A stretch of 64,000 bases of DNA from Auanema rhodensis (taxonomy: Eukaryota; Nematoda; Chromadorea; Rhabditida; Rhabditidae): contig OZ059894.1 of the NCBI GenBank assembly GCA_964057225.1, positions 21,730,476-21,794,475 on the forward strand, written 5' to 3'. The stretch's first letter is position 1; each line of letters starts with the position of its first letter. Positions 1 through 10,530 of the stretch are shown piece after piece. The notes below the pieces were generated by a model. It saw only the letters and a program-made list of their open reading frames with translations. It was not told where the DNA came from and ran no database searches. A program made the position numbers and the translations under genes.

Positions 1-47
1 CACAGATCGACGCAGCTTAAAAATCCGCATCGAATGCACTATACTAC

Positions 48-64
48 ATTGAGAAACGCTTAAT
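48..64 (+). other. 6-bp stem, 5-nt loop; co-varying in the array
   Basis: The arms are ATTGAG (48-53) and CTTAAT (59-64) around aaacg. In monomer 1 five pairs are Watson-Crick and one is G.T. The other major haplotype has ATCAAG with CTTGAT, in which a T-A pair has become C-G by changes in both arms and the G.T has become A-T. ATTAAG with CTTAAT at 55506-55522 is fully paired too. Two single-copy exceptions are 2505-2521 (one C.A) and 59718-59734 (one A.C). The same site occurs at this offset in every monomer. Whether it acts as RNA or DNA is unknown. Confidence 0.7.
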
Positions 65-107
65 ACACAAATTAGTTATGATCGTTTGAAAAATGATGCA
101 TTAGTGT

Positions 108-135
108 ATGTTGAGTTTCCATGTACACTCAACAT
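108..135 (+). other. 9-bp perfect stem, 10-nt loop in each monomer
   Basis: ATGTTGAGT (108-116) pairs with ACTCAACAT (127-135) around ttccatgtac. The gtgtgt subtype changes the outermost A-T to G.T. The tcccatg subtype (monomers 22, 31, 40, 49, 64) changes only the loop. Only monomer 170 and the first inverted unit carry an internal mismatch (acacaaca). This is one of the most constant segments of the unit. Confidence 0.75.
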
Positions 136-162
136 TGCTTCCAAAAACATTTTGACAAAAAT

Positions 163-174
163 TTTTTCGAAAAA
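163..174. other. 12-bp palindrome TTTTTCGAAAAA in each monomer
   Basis: A perfect dyad with its axis between C168 and G169, inside a longer A/T tract region. It is intact in nearly all copies; monomer 67 has ttttttcaaaaaa in its place. The inverted arm begins next to this axis at 62828, so the palindrome is a candidate fragile or template-switch site. No protein-binding role can be read from it. Confidence 0.75.
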
Positions 175-281
175 TTTCAAAATAATTTAGCAAAAAGTAG
201 ATGTTTTTAGATTCCATTTTTCAAGGCAAAGACGATAGACAATGTTATTCAACGAAAAAATTAATTCTTCAGGGTGAAAAT

Positions 282-320
282 CGAGGATATAAGTGTGAAC
301 TTATATCAGTTGATATCTCG
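282..320 (+). other. 9-bp hairpin with GNRA-type tetraloop and outer closing stem
   Basis: GATATAAGT (286-294) pairs with ACTTATATC (299-307) around the 4-nt loop GTGA. An outer CGAG (282-285) can pair with CTCG (317-320), leaving a 9-nt bulge on the 3' side. About 22 monomers have GTAA instead of GTGA; both fit the GNRA tetraloop class as RNA. The single-copy changes in monomer 64 (acttgtatc) and monomer 141 (gatgtaagt) each turn one A-T into a G.T wobble. The gatatttgt subtype in about 11 monomers of 23.9-39.6 kb breaks two pairs, so the stem is not strictly kept. Confidence 0.7.
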
Positions 321-342
321 GTGCATTTTTAAGCTAGCGCAA

Positions 343-358
343 ATCTGATAACACAGAT
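343..358 (+). other. 5-bp stem, 6-nt loop across the monomer boundary
   Basis: ATCTG (343-347) pairs with CAGAT (354-358) around ataaca. The frequent aatttg subtype turns one C-G pair into T.G. Monomer 130 changes only the loop (taaaca) and monomer 150 loses the terminal pair. It is short and could be chance. Confidence 0.5.
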
Positions 359-2457
359 CGACGCAGCTTAAAAATCCGCATCGAATGCACTATACTACAT
401 TGAGAAACGCTTAATACACAAATTAGTTATGATCGTTTGAAAAATGATGCATTAGTGTATGTTGAGTTTCCATGTACACTCAACATTGCTTCCAAAAACA
501 TTTTGACAAAAATTTTTTCGAAAAATTTTATAATAATTTAGCAAAAAGTAGATGTTTTTAGATTCCTGTTTTTAAGGCAAAGACGATGGACAATGTTATT
601 CAACGAAAAAATTAATTCTTCAGGGTGAAAATCGAGGATATAAGTGTGAACTTATATCAGTTGATATCTCGGTGCATTTTTAAGCTAGCGCAAATTTGAT
701 AACACAGATCGACGCAGCTTAAAAATCCGCATCGAATGCACTATACTACATTGAGAAACGCTTGATACAAAAATTAGTTATGTTCGTTTGAAAAATGATG
801 CATTAGTGTATGTTGAGTTTCCATGTACACTCAACATTGCTTCAAAAAACATTTTGACAAAAATTTTTTCGAAAAATTTCAAAATAATTTAGCAAAAAGT
901 AGATGTTTTTAGATTCCTTTTTTTAAGGCAAAGACGATGGACAATGTTATTCAACGAAAAAATTAATTCTTCAGGGTGAAAATCGAGGATATAAGTGTGA
1001 ACTTATATCAGTTGATATCTCGGTGCATTTTTAAGCTAGCGCAAATCTGATAACACAGATCGACGCAGCTTGAAAAACCGCATCGAATGCACTATACTAC
1101 ATCAAGAAACGCTTGATACAAAAATTAGTTATGATCGTTTGAAAAATGATGCATTAGTGTATGTTGAGTTTCCATGTACACTCAACATTGCTTCCAAAAA
1201 CATTTTGACAAAAATTTTTTCGAAAAATTTCAAAATAATTTAGCAAAAAGTAGATGTTTTTAGATTCCATTTTTCAAGGCAAAGACGATAGACAATGTTA
1301 TTCAACGAAAAAATTAATTCTTCAGGGTGAAAATCGAGGATATAAGTGTGAACTTATATCAGTTGATATCTCGGTGCATTTTTAAGCTAGCGCAAATCTG
1401 ATAACACAGATCGACGCAGCTTAAAAATCCGCATCGAATGCACTATACTACATTGAGAAACGCTTAATACACAAATTAGTTATGATCGTTTGAAAAATGA
1501 TGCATTAGTGTATGTTGAGTTTCCATGTACACTCAACATTGCTTCCAAAAACATTTTGACAAAAATTTTTTCGAAAAATTTCAAAATAATTTAGCAAAAA
1601 GTAGATGTTTTTAGATTCCTTTTTTTAAGGCAAAGACGATGGACAATGTTATTCAACGAAAAAATTAATTCTTCAGGGTGAAAATCGAGGATATAAGTGT
1701 GAACTTATATCAGTTGATATCTCGGTGCATTTTTAAGCTAGCGCAAATCTGATAACACAGATCGACGCAGCTTAAAAATCCGCATCGAATGCACTATACT
1801 ACATTGAGAAACGCTTAATACAAAAATTAGTTATGATCGTTTGAAAAATGATGCATTAGTGTATGTTGAGTTTCCATGTACACTCAACATTGCTTCCAAA
1901 AACATTTTGACAAAAATTTTTTCGAAAAATTTTATAATAATTTAGCAAAAAGTAGATGTTTTTAGATTCCTGTTTTTAAGGCAAAGACGATGGACAATGT
2001 TATTCAACGAAAAAATTAATTCTTCAGGGTGAAAATCGAGGATATAAGTGTGAACTTATATCAGTTGATATCTCGGTGCATTTTTAAGCTAGCGCAAATT
2101 TGATAACACAGATCGACGCAGCTTAAAAATCCGCATCGAATGCACTATACTACATTGAGAAACGCTTGATACAAAAATTAGTTATGTTCGTTTGAAAAAT
2201 GATGCATTAGTGTATGTTGAGTTTCCATGTACACTCAACATTGCTTCAAAAAACATTTTGACAAAAATTTTTTCGAAAAATTTCAAAATAATTTAGCAAA
2301 AAGTAGATGTTTTTAGATTCCTTTTTTTAAGGCAAAGACGATGGACAATGTTATTCAACGAAAAAATTAATTCTTCAGGGTGAAAATCGAGGATATAAGT
2401 GTGAACTTATATCAGTTGATATCTCGGTGCATTTTTAAGCTAGCGCAAATCTGATAA

Positions 2458-2808
2458 CACAGATCGACGCAGCTTGAAAAACCGCATCGAATGCACTATA
2501 CTACATCAAGAAACGCTTAATACAAAAATTAGTTATGATCGTTTGAAAAATGATGCATTAGTGTATGTTGAGTTTCCATGTACACTCAACATTGCTTCCA
2601 AAAACATTTTGACAAAAATTTTTTCGAAAAATTTTATAATAATTTAGCAAAAAGTAGATGTTTTTAGATTCCTGTTTTTAAGGCAAAGACGATGGACAAT
2701 GTTATTCAACGAAAAAATTAATTCTTCAGGGTGAAAATCGAGGATATAAGTGTGAACTTATATCAGTTGATATCTCGGTGCATTTTTAAGCTAGCGCAAA
2801 TTTGATAA
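2458..2808 (+). repeat. Hybrid monomer 8
   Basis: The first 50 bases or so are of the ttgaaaaacc/tcaag type (as in monomers 4 and 10), while the rest is the taataca, ttttataataat, cctgttttt, aatttg type (as in monomer 6). It is the only tcaag monomer not followed by ttgat. The crossover lies between offsets 53 and 62. It is a likely product of unequal exchange or gene conversion. Confidence 0.75.
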
Positions 2809-3510
2809 CACAGATCGACGCAGCTTAAAAATCCGCATCGAATGCACTATACTACATTGAGAAACGCTTGATACAAAAATTAGTTATGTTCGTTTGAAAA
2901 ATGATGCATTAGTGTATGTTGAGTTTCCATGTACACTCAACATTGCTTCAAAAAACATTTTGACAAAAATTTTTTCGAAAAATTTCAAAATAATTTAGCA
3001 AAAAGTAGATGTTTTTAGATTCCTTTTTTTAAGGCAAAGACGATGGACAATGTTATTCAACGAAAAAATTAATTCTTCAGGGTGAAAATCGAGGATATAA
3101 GTGTGAACTTATATCAGTTGATATCTCGGTGCATTTTTAAGCTAGCGCAAATCTGATAACACAGATCGACGCAGCTTGAAAAACCGCATCGAATGCACTA
3201 TACTACATCAAGAAACGCTTGATACAAAAATTAGTTATGATCGTTTGAAAAATGATGCATTAGTGTATGTTGAGTTTCCATGTACACTCAACATTGCTTC
3301 CAAAAACATTTTGACAAAAATTTTTTCGAAAAATTTCAAAATAATTTAGCAAAAAGTAGATGTTTTTAGATTCCATTTTTCAAGGCAAAGACGATAGACA
3401 ATGTTATTCAACGAAAAAATTAATTCTTCAGGGTGAAAATCGAGGATATAAGTGTGAACTTATATCAGTTGATATCTCGGTGCATTTTTAAGCTAGCGCA
3501 AATCTGATAA

Positions 3511-5265
3511 CACAGATCGACGCAGCTTAAAAATCCGCATCGAATGCACTTTACTACATCAAGAAACGCTTGATACAAAAATTAGTTATGATCGTTTGAA
3601 AAATGATGCATTAGTGTATGTTGAGTTTCCATGTACACTCAACATTGCTTCCAAAAACATTTTGACAAAAATTTTTTCGAAAAATTTCAAAATAATTTAG
3701 CAAAAAGTAGATGTTTTTAGATTCCATTTTTCAAGGCAAAGACGATAGACAATGTTATTCAACGAAAAAATTAATTCTTCAGGGTGAAAATCGAGGATAT
3801 AAGTGTGAACTTATATCAGTTGATATCTCGGTGCATTTTTAAGCTAGCGCAAATCTGATAACACAGATCGACGCAGCTTAAAAATCCGCATCGAATGCAC
3901 TATACATTATTGAGAAACGCTTAATACAAAAATTAGTTATGATCGTTTGAAAAATGATGCATTAGTGTGTGTTGAGTTTCCATGTACACTCAACATTGCT
4001 TCCAAAAACATTTTGACAAAAATTTTTTCGAAAAATTTCAAAATATTTTAGCAAAAAGTAGATGTTTTTAGATTCCTGTTTTTAAGGCAAAGACGATGGA
4101 CAATGTTATTCAACGAAAAAATTAATTCTTCAGGGTGAAAATCGAGGATATAAGTGTGAACTTATATCAGTTGATATCTCGGTGCATTTTTAAGCTAGCG
4201 CAAATCTGATAACACAGATCGACGCAGCTTAAAAATCCGCATCGAATGCACTATACTACATCAAGAAACGCTTGATACAAAAATTAGTTATGATCGTTTG
4301 AAAAATGATGCATTAGTGTATGTTGAGTTTCCATGTACACTCAACATTGCTTCCAAAAACATTTTGACAAAAATTTTTTCGAAAAATTTCAAAATAATTT
4401 AGCAAAAAGTAGATGTTTTTAGATTCCATTTTTCAAGGCAAAGACGATAGACAATGTTATTCAACGAAAAAATTAATTCTTCAGGGTGAAAATCGAGGAT
4501 ATAAGTGTGAACTTATATCAGTTGATATCTCGGTGCATTTTTAAGCTAGCGCAAATCTGATAACACAGATCGACGCAGCTTAAAAATCCGCATCGAATGC
4601 ACTATACTACATCAAGAAACGCTTGATACAAAAATTAGTTATGATCGTTTGAAAAATGATGCATTAGTGTATGTTGAGTTTCCATGTACACTCAACATTG
4701 CTTCCAAAAACATTTTGACAAAAATTTTTTCGAAAAATTTCAAAATAATTTAGCAAAAAGTAGATGTTTTTAGATTCCATTTTTCAAGGCAAAGACGATA
4801 GACAATGTTATTCAACGAAAAAATTAATTCTTCAGGGTGAAAATCGAGGATATAAGTGTGAACTTATATCAGTTGATATCTCGGTGCATTTTTAAGCTAG
4901 CGCAAATCTGATAACACAGATCGACGCAGCTTAAAAATCCGCATCGAATGCACTATACATTATTGAGAAACGCTTAATACAAAAATTAGTTATGATCGTT
5001 TGAAAAATGATGCATTAGTGTGTGTTGAGTTTCCATGTACACTCAACATTGCTTCCAAAAACATTTTGACAAAAATTTTTTCGAAAAATTTCAAAATATT
5101 TTAGCAAAAAGTAGATGTTTTTAGATTCCTGTTTTTAAGGCAAAGACGATGGACAATGTTATTCAACGAAAAAATTAATTCTTCAGGGTGAAAATCGAGG
5201 ATATAAGTGTGAACTTATATCAGTTGATATCTCGGTGCATTTTTAAGCTAGCGCAAATCTGATAA
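3511..5265 (+). repeat. 5-mer HOR copy 1 (P Q P P Q), monomers 11-15
   Basis: P monomers have tcaag, ttgatac and ccatttttcaagg with gatagac. Q monomers have tacattattgag, gtgtgtgttg, aaatatttt and cctgttttt. The order is P Q P P Q over 1755 bp. The first P carries a private ctttactac in place of ctatactac. Confidence 0.88.
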
Positions 5266-7020
5266 CACAGATCGACGCAGCTTAAAAATCCGCATCGAAT
5301 GCACTATACTACATCAAGAAACGCTTGATACAAAAATTAGTTATGATCGTTTGAAAAATGATGCATTAGTGTATGTTGAGTTTCCATGTACACTCAACAT
5401 TGCTTCCAAAAACATTTTGACAAAAATTTTTTCGAAAAATTTCAAAATAATTTAGCAAAAAGTAGATGTTTTTAGATTCCATTTTTCAAGGCAAAGACGA
5501 TAGACAATGTTATTCAACGAAAAAATTAATTCTTCAGGGTGAAAATCGAGGATATAAGTGTGAACTTATATCAGTTGATATCTCGGTGCATTTTTAAGCT
5601 AGCGCAAATCTGATAACACAGATCGACGCAGCTTAAAAATCCGCATCGAATGCACTATACATTATTGAGAAACGCTTAATACAAAAATTAGTTATGATCG
5701 TTTGAAAAATGATGCATTAGTGTGTGTTGAGTTTCCATGTACACTCAACATTGCTTCCAAAAACATTTTGACAAAAATTTTTTCGAAAAATTTCAAAATA
5801 TTTTAGCAAAAAGTAGATGTTTTTAGATTCCTGTTTTTAAGGCAAAGACGATGGACAATGTTATTCAACGAAAAAATTAATTCTTCAGGGTGAAAATCGA
5901 GGATATAAGTGTGAACTTATATCAGTTGATATCTCGGTGCATTTTTAAGCTAGCGCAAATCTGATAACACAGATCGACGCAGCTTAAAAATCCGCATCGA
6001 ATGCACTATACTACATCAAGAAACGCTTGATACAAAAATTAGTTATGATCGTTTGAAAAATGATGCATTAGTGTATGTTGAGTTTCCATGTACACTCAAC
6101 ATTGCTTCCAAAAACATTTTGACAAAAATTTTTTCGAAAAATTTCAAAATAATTTAGCAAAAAGTAGATGTTTTTAGATTCCATTTTTCAAGGCAAAGAC
6201 GATAGACAATGTTATTCAACGAAAAAATTAATTCTTCAGGGTGAAAATCGAGGATATAAGTGTGAACTTATATCAGTTGATATCTCGGTGCATTTTTAAG
6301 CTAGCGCAAATCTGATAACACAGATCGACGCAGCTTAAAAATCCGCATCGAATGCACTATACTACATCAAGAAACGCTTGATACAAAAATTAGTTATGAT
6401 CGTTTGAAAAATGATGCATTAGTGTATGTTGAGTTTCCATGTACACTCAACATTGCTTCCAAAAACATTTTGACAAAAATTTTTTCGAAAAATTTCAAAA
6501 TAATTTAGCAAAAAGTAGATGTTTTTAGATTCCATTTTTCAAGGCAAAGACGATAGACAATGTTATTCAACGAAAAAATTAATTCTTCAGGGTGAAAATC
6601 GAGGATATAAGTGTGAACTTATATCAGTTGATATCTCGGTGCATTTTTAAGCTAGCGCAAATCTGATAACACAGATCGACGCAGCTTAAAAATCCGCATC
6701 GAATGCACTATACATTATTGAGAAACGCTTAATACAAAAATTAGTTATGATCGTTTGAAAAATGATGCATTAGTGTGTGTTGAGTTTCCATGTACACTCA
6801 ACATTGCTTCCAAAAACATTTTGACAAAAATTTTTTCGAAAAATTTCAAAATATTTTAGCAAAAAGTAGATGTTTTTAGATTCCTGTTTTTAAGGCAAAG
6901 ACGATGGACAATGTTATTCAACGAAAAAATTAATTCTTCAGGGTGAAAATCGAGGATATAAGTGTGAACTTATATCAGTTGATATCTCGGTGCATTTTTA
7001 AGCTAGCGCAAATCTGATAA
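5266..7020 (+). repeat. 5-mer HOR copy 2 (P Q P P Q), monomers 16-20
   Basis: This repeats the P Q P P Q order of 3511-5265, 1755 bp downstream. By eye I find no difference from copy 1 apart from the private base in monomer 11. It is a recent tandem duplication. Confidence 0.88.
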
Positions 7021-7371
7021 CACAGATCGACGCAGCTTAAAAATCCGCATCGAATGCACTATACATTATTGAGAAACGCTTAATACAAAAATTAGTTATG
7101 ATCGTTTGAAAAATGATGCATTAGTGTGTGTTGAGTTTCCATGTACACTCAACATTGCTTCCAAAAACATTTTGACAAAAATTTTTTCGAAAAATTTCAA
7201 AATAATTTAGCAAAAAGTAGATGTTTTTAGATTCCTTTTTTTAAGGCAAAGACGATGGACAATGTTATTCAACGAAAAAATTAATTCTTCAGGGTGAAAA
7301 TCGAGGATATAAGTGTAAACTTATATCAGTTGATATCTCGGTGCATTTTTAAGCTAGCGCAAATCTGATAA
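7021..7371 (+). repeat. Hybrid monomer 21 at the edge of the 9-mer HOR
   Basis: The left part is Q type (tacattattgag, gtgtgtgttg). The right part is ccttttttt, gatggac and gtaaac, as at the end of each of the first two 9-mers. It marks the switch from the 5-mer to the 9-mer block. Confidence 0.75.
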
Positions 7372-10300
7372 CACAGATCGACGCAGCTTAAAAATCCGCA
7401 TCGAATGCACTATACTACATTGAGAAACGCTTAATACACAAATTAGTTATGATCGTTTGAAAAATGATGCATTAGTGTATGTTGAGTTCCCATGTACACT
7501 CAACATTGCTTCCAAAAACATTTTGACAAAAATTTTTTCGAAAAATTTCAAAATAATTTAGCAAAAAGTAGATGTTTTTAGATTCCTTTTTTTAAGGCAA
7601 AGACGATGGACAATGTTATTCAACGAAAAAATTAATTCTTCAGGGTGAAAATCGAGGATATAAGTGTGAACTTATATCAGTTGATATCTCGGTGCATTTT
7701 TAAGCTAGCGCAAATCTGATAACACAGATCGACGCAGCTTAAAAATCCGCATCGAATGCACTATACTACATCAAGAAACGCTTGATAGAAAAATTAGTTA
7801 TGATCGTTTGAAAAATGATGCATTAGTGTATGTTGAGTTTCCATGTACACTCAACATTGCTTCCAAAAACATTTTGACAAAAATTTTTTCGAAAAATTTC
7901 AAAATAATTTAGCAAAAAGTAGATGTTTTTAGATTCCATTTTTCAAGGCAAAGACGATAGACAATGTTATTCAACGAAAAAATTAATTCTTCAGGGTGAA
8001 AATCGAGGATATAAGTGTGAACTTATATCAGTTGATATCTCGGTGCATTTTTAAGCTAGCGCAAATCTGATAACACAGATCGACGCAGCTTAAAAATCCG
8101 CATCGAATGCACTATACATTATTGAGAAACGCTTAATACAAAAATTAGTTATGATCGTTTGAAAAATGATGCATTAGTGTGTGTTGAGTTTCCATGTACA
8201 CTCAACATTGCTTCCAAAAACATTTTGACAAAAATTTTTTCGAAAAATTTCAAAATATTTTAGCAAAAAGTAGATGTTTTTAGATTCCTGTTTCTAAGGC
8301 AAAGACGATGGACAATGTTATTCAACGAAAAAATTAATTCTTCAGGGTGAAAATCGAGGATATAAGTGTGAACTTATATCAGTTGATATCTCGGTGCATT
8401 TTTAAGCTAGCGCAAATCTGATAACACAGATCGACGCAGCTTAAAAATCCGCATCGAATGCACTATACTACATCAAGAAACGCTTGATACAAAAATTAGT
8501 TATGATCGTTTGAAAAATGATGCATTAGTGTATGTTGAGTTTCCATGTACACTCAACATTGCTTCCAAAAACATTTTGACAAAAATTTTTTCGAAAAATT
8601 TCAAAATAATTTAGCAAAAAGTAGATGTTTTTAGATTCCATTTTTCAAGGCAAAGACGATAGACAATGTTATTCAACGAAAAAATAAATTCTTCAGGGTG
8701 AAAATCGAGGATATAAGTGTGAACTTATATCAGTTGATATCTCGGTGCATTTTTAAGCTAGCGCAAATCTGATAACACAGATCGACGCAGCTTAAAAATC
8801 CGCATCGAATGCACTATACTACATTGAGAAACGCTTAATAAACAAATTAGTTATGATCGTTTGAAAAATGATGCATTAGTGTATGTTGAGTTTCCATGTA
8901 CACTCAACATTGCTTCCAAAAACATTTTGACAAAAATTTTTTCGAAAAATTTCAAAATAATTTAGCAAAAAGTAGATGTTTTTAGATTCCTTTTTTTAAG
9001 GCAAAGACGATGGACAATGTTATTCAACGAAAAAATTAATTCTTCAGGGTGAAAATCGAGGATATAAGTGTGAACTTATATCAGTTGATATCTCGGTGCA
9101 TTTTTAAGGTAGCGCAAATCTGATAACACAGATCGACGCAGCTTAAAAATCCGCATCGAATGCACTATACTACATCAAGAAACGCTTGATACAAAAATTA
9201 GTTATGATCGTTTGAAAAATGATGCATTAGTGTATGTTGAGTTTCCATGTACACTCAACATTGCTTCCAAAAACATTTTGACAAAAATTTTTTCGAAAAA
9301 TTTCAAAATAATTTAGCAAAAAGTAGATGTTTTTAGATTCCATTTTTCAAGGCAAAGACGATAGACAATGTTATTCAACGAAAAAATAAATTCTTCAGGG
9401 TGAAAATCGAGGATATAAGTGTGAACTTATATCAGTTGATATCTCGGTGCATTTTTAAGCTAGCGCAAATCTGATAACACAGATCGACGCAGCTTAAAAA
9501 TCCGCATCGAATGCACTATACTACATTGAGAAACGCTTAATAAACAAATTAGTTATGATCGTTTGAAAAATGATGCATTAGTGTATGTTGAGTTTCCATG
9601 TACACTCAACATTGCTTCCAAAAACATTTTGACAAAAATTTTTTCGAAAAATTTCAAAATAATTTAGCAAAAAGTAGATGTTTTTAGATTCCTTTTTTTA
9701 AGGCAAAGACGATGGACAATGTTATTCAACGAAAAAATTAATTCTTCAGGGTGAAAATCGAGGATATAAGTGTAAACTTATATCAGTTGATATCTCGGTG
9801 CATTTTTAAGCTAGCGCAAATCTGATAACACAGATCGACGCAGCTTAAAAATCCGCATCGAATGCACTATACTACATTGAGAAACGCTTAATACACAAAT
9901 TAGTTATGATCGTTTGAAAAATGATGCATTAGTGTATGTTGAGTTTCCATGTACACTCAACATTGCTTCCAAAAACATTTTGACAAAAATTTTTTCGAAA
10001 AATTTCAAAATAATTTAGCAAAAAGTAGATGTTTTTAGATTCCTTTTTTTAAGGCAAAGACGATGGACAATGTTATTCAACGAAAAAATTAATTCTTCAG
10101 GGTGAAAATCGAGGATATAAGTGTAAACTTATATCAGTTGATATCTCGGTGCATTTTTAAGCTAGCGCAAATCTGATAACACAGATCGACGCAGCTTAAA
10201 AATCCGCATCGAATGCACTATACTACATTGAGAAACGCTTAATACACAAATTAGTTATGATCGTTTGAAAAATGATGCATTAGTGTATGTTGAGTTTCCA

Positions 10301-10530
10301 TGTACACTCAACATTGCTTCCAAAAACATTTTGACAAAAATTTTTTCGAAAAATTTCAAAATATTTTAGCAAAAAGTAGATGTTTTTAGATTCCTTTTTT
10401 TAAGGCAAAGACGATGGACAATGTTATTCAACGAAAAAATTAATTCTTCAGGGTGAAAATCGAGGATATAAGTGTAAACTTATATCAGTTGATATCTCGG
10501 TGCATTTTTAAGCTAGCGCAAATCTGATAA
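7372..10530 (+). repeat. 9-mer HOR copy 1 (form I), monomers 22-30
   Basis: Order: gttccc monomer; P with ttgatagaa; Q with gtttctaagg; P with aataaattc; taataaac with taaggtagcg; P with aataaattc; taataaac with gtaaac; taatacac with gtaaac; taatacac with aaatatttt and gtaaac. Unit length 3159 bp. It is followed at once by a copy with the same order and marks. Confidence 0.9.

Larger units (their letters stand above)
1..351 (+). repeat. Reference monomer (monomer 1) of the satellite
   Basis: Used here to define offsets. It holds 54 C and 56 G, so 31.3% G+C, with 12 CpG, and many A or T tracts of 4-6 bases spread through the unit, a pattern associated with curved DNA. I see no internal subrepeat, so the 351 bp look like a basic unit rather than an old dimer. 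Inverted repeats lie at offsets 48-64, 108-135, 163-174, 282-320 and 343-358. The length is close to two nucleosome repeats (2 x 175.5). Subtype marks in this copy: attgag, taatacac, ttcca, tttcaaaataatttag, ccatttttcaagg with gatagac, gtgaac, aatctg. Confidence 0.95.
1..3510 (+). repeat. Monomers 1-10: mixed block with a recurring trimer
   Basis: A trimer recurs: a monomer with ttttataataat, cctgttttt and aatttg; then one with gttcg, ttcaaaaaa and ccttttttt; then one with ttgaaaaacc, tcaag and ccatttttcaagg/gatagac. It is seen at monomers 2-4, at 6-7 running into 8, and at 8-10. Monomer 8 is a hybrid serving both as the start of the third type and the rest of the first. Monomers 1 and 5 are taatacac types. 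The block probably continues left of the window. Confidence 0.8.

Noticed and set aside
1-351. CENP-B box
   Set aside because: No match to the TTCG-nnnn-A-nn-CGGG core. The TTCG in the palindrome is followed by A/T tracts without CGGG.
1-351. Older internal subrepeat (half-monomer of about 175 bp)
   Set aside because: I compared the two halves by eye and found no convincing similarity beyond shared A/T tracts. A self-alignment would settle it.
343-380. Hammerhead ribozyme core near ctgataac
   Set aside because: Hammerhead needs CUGANGA and a GAAA partner flanking three stems. The sequence reads ctgataac, so the core is not present.
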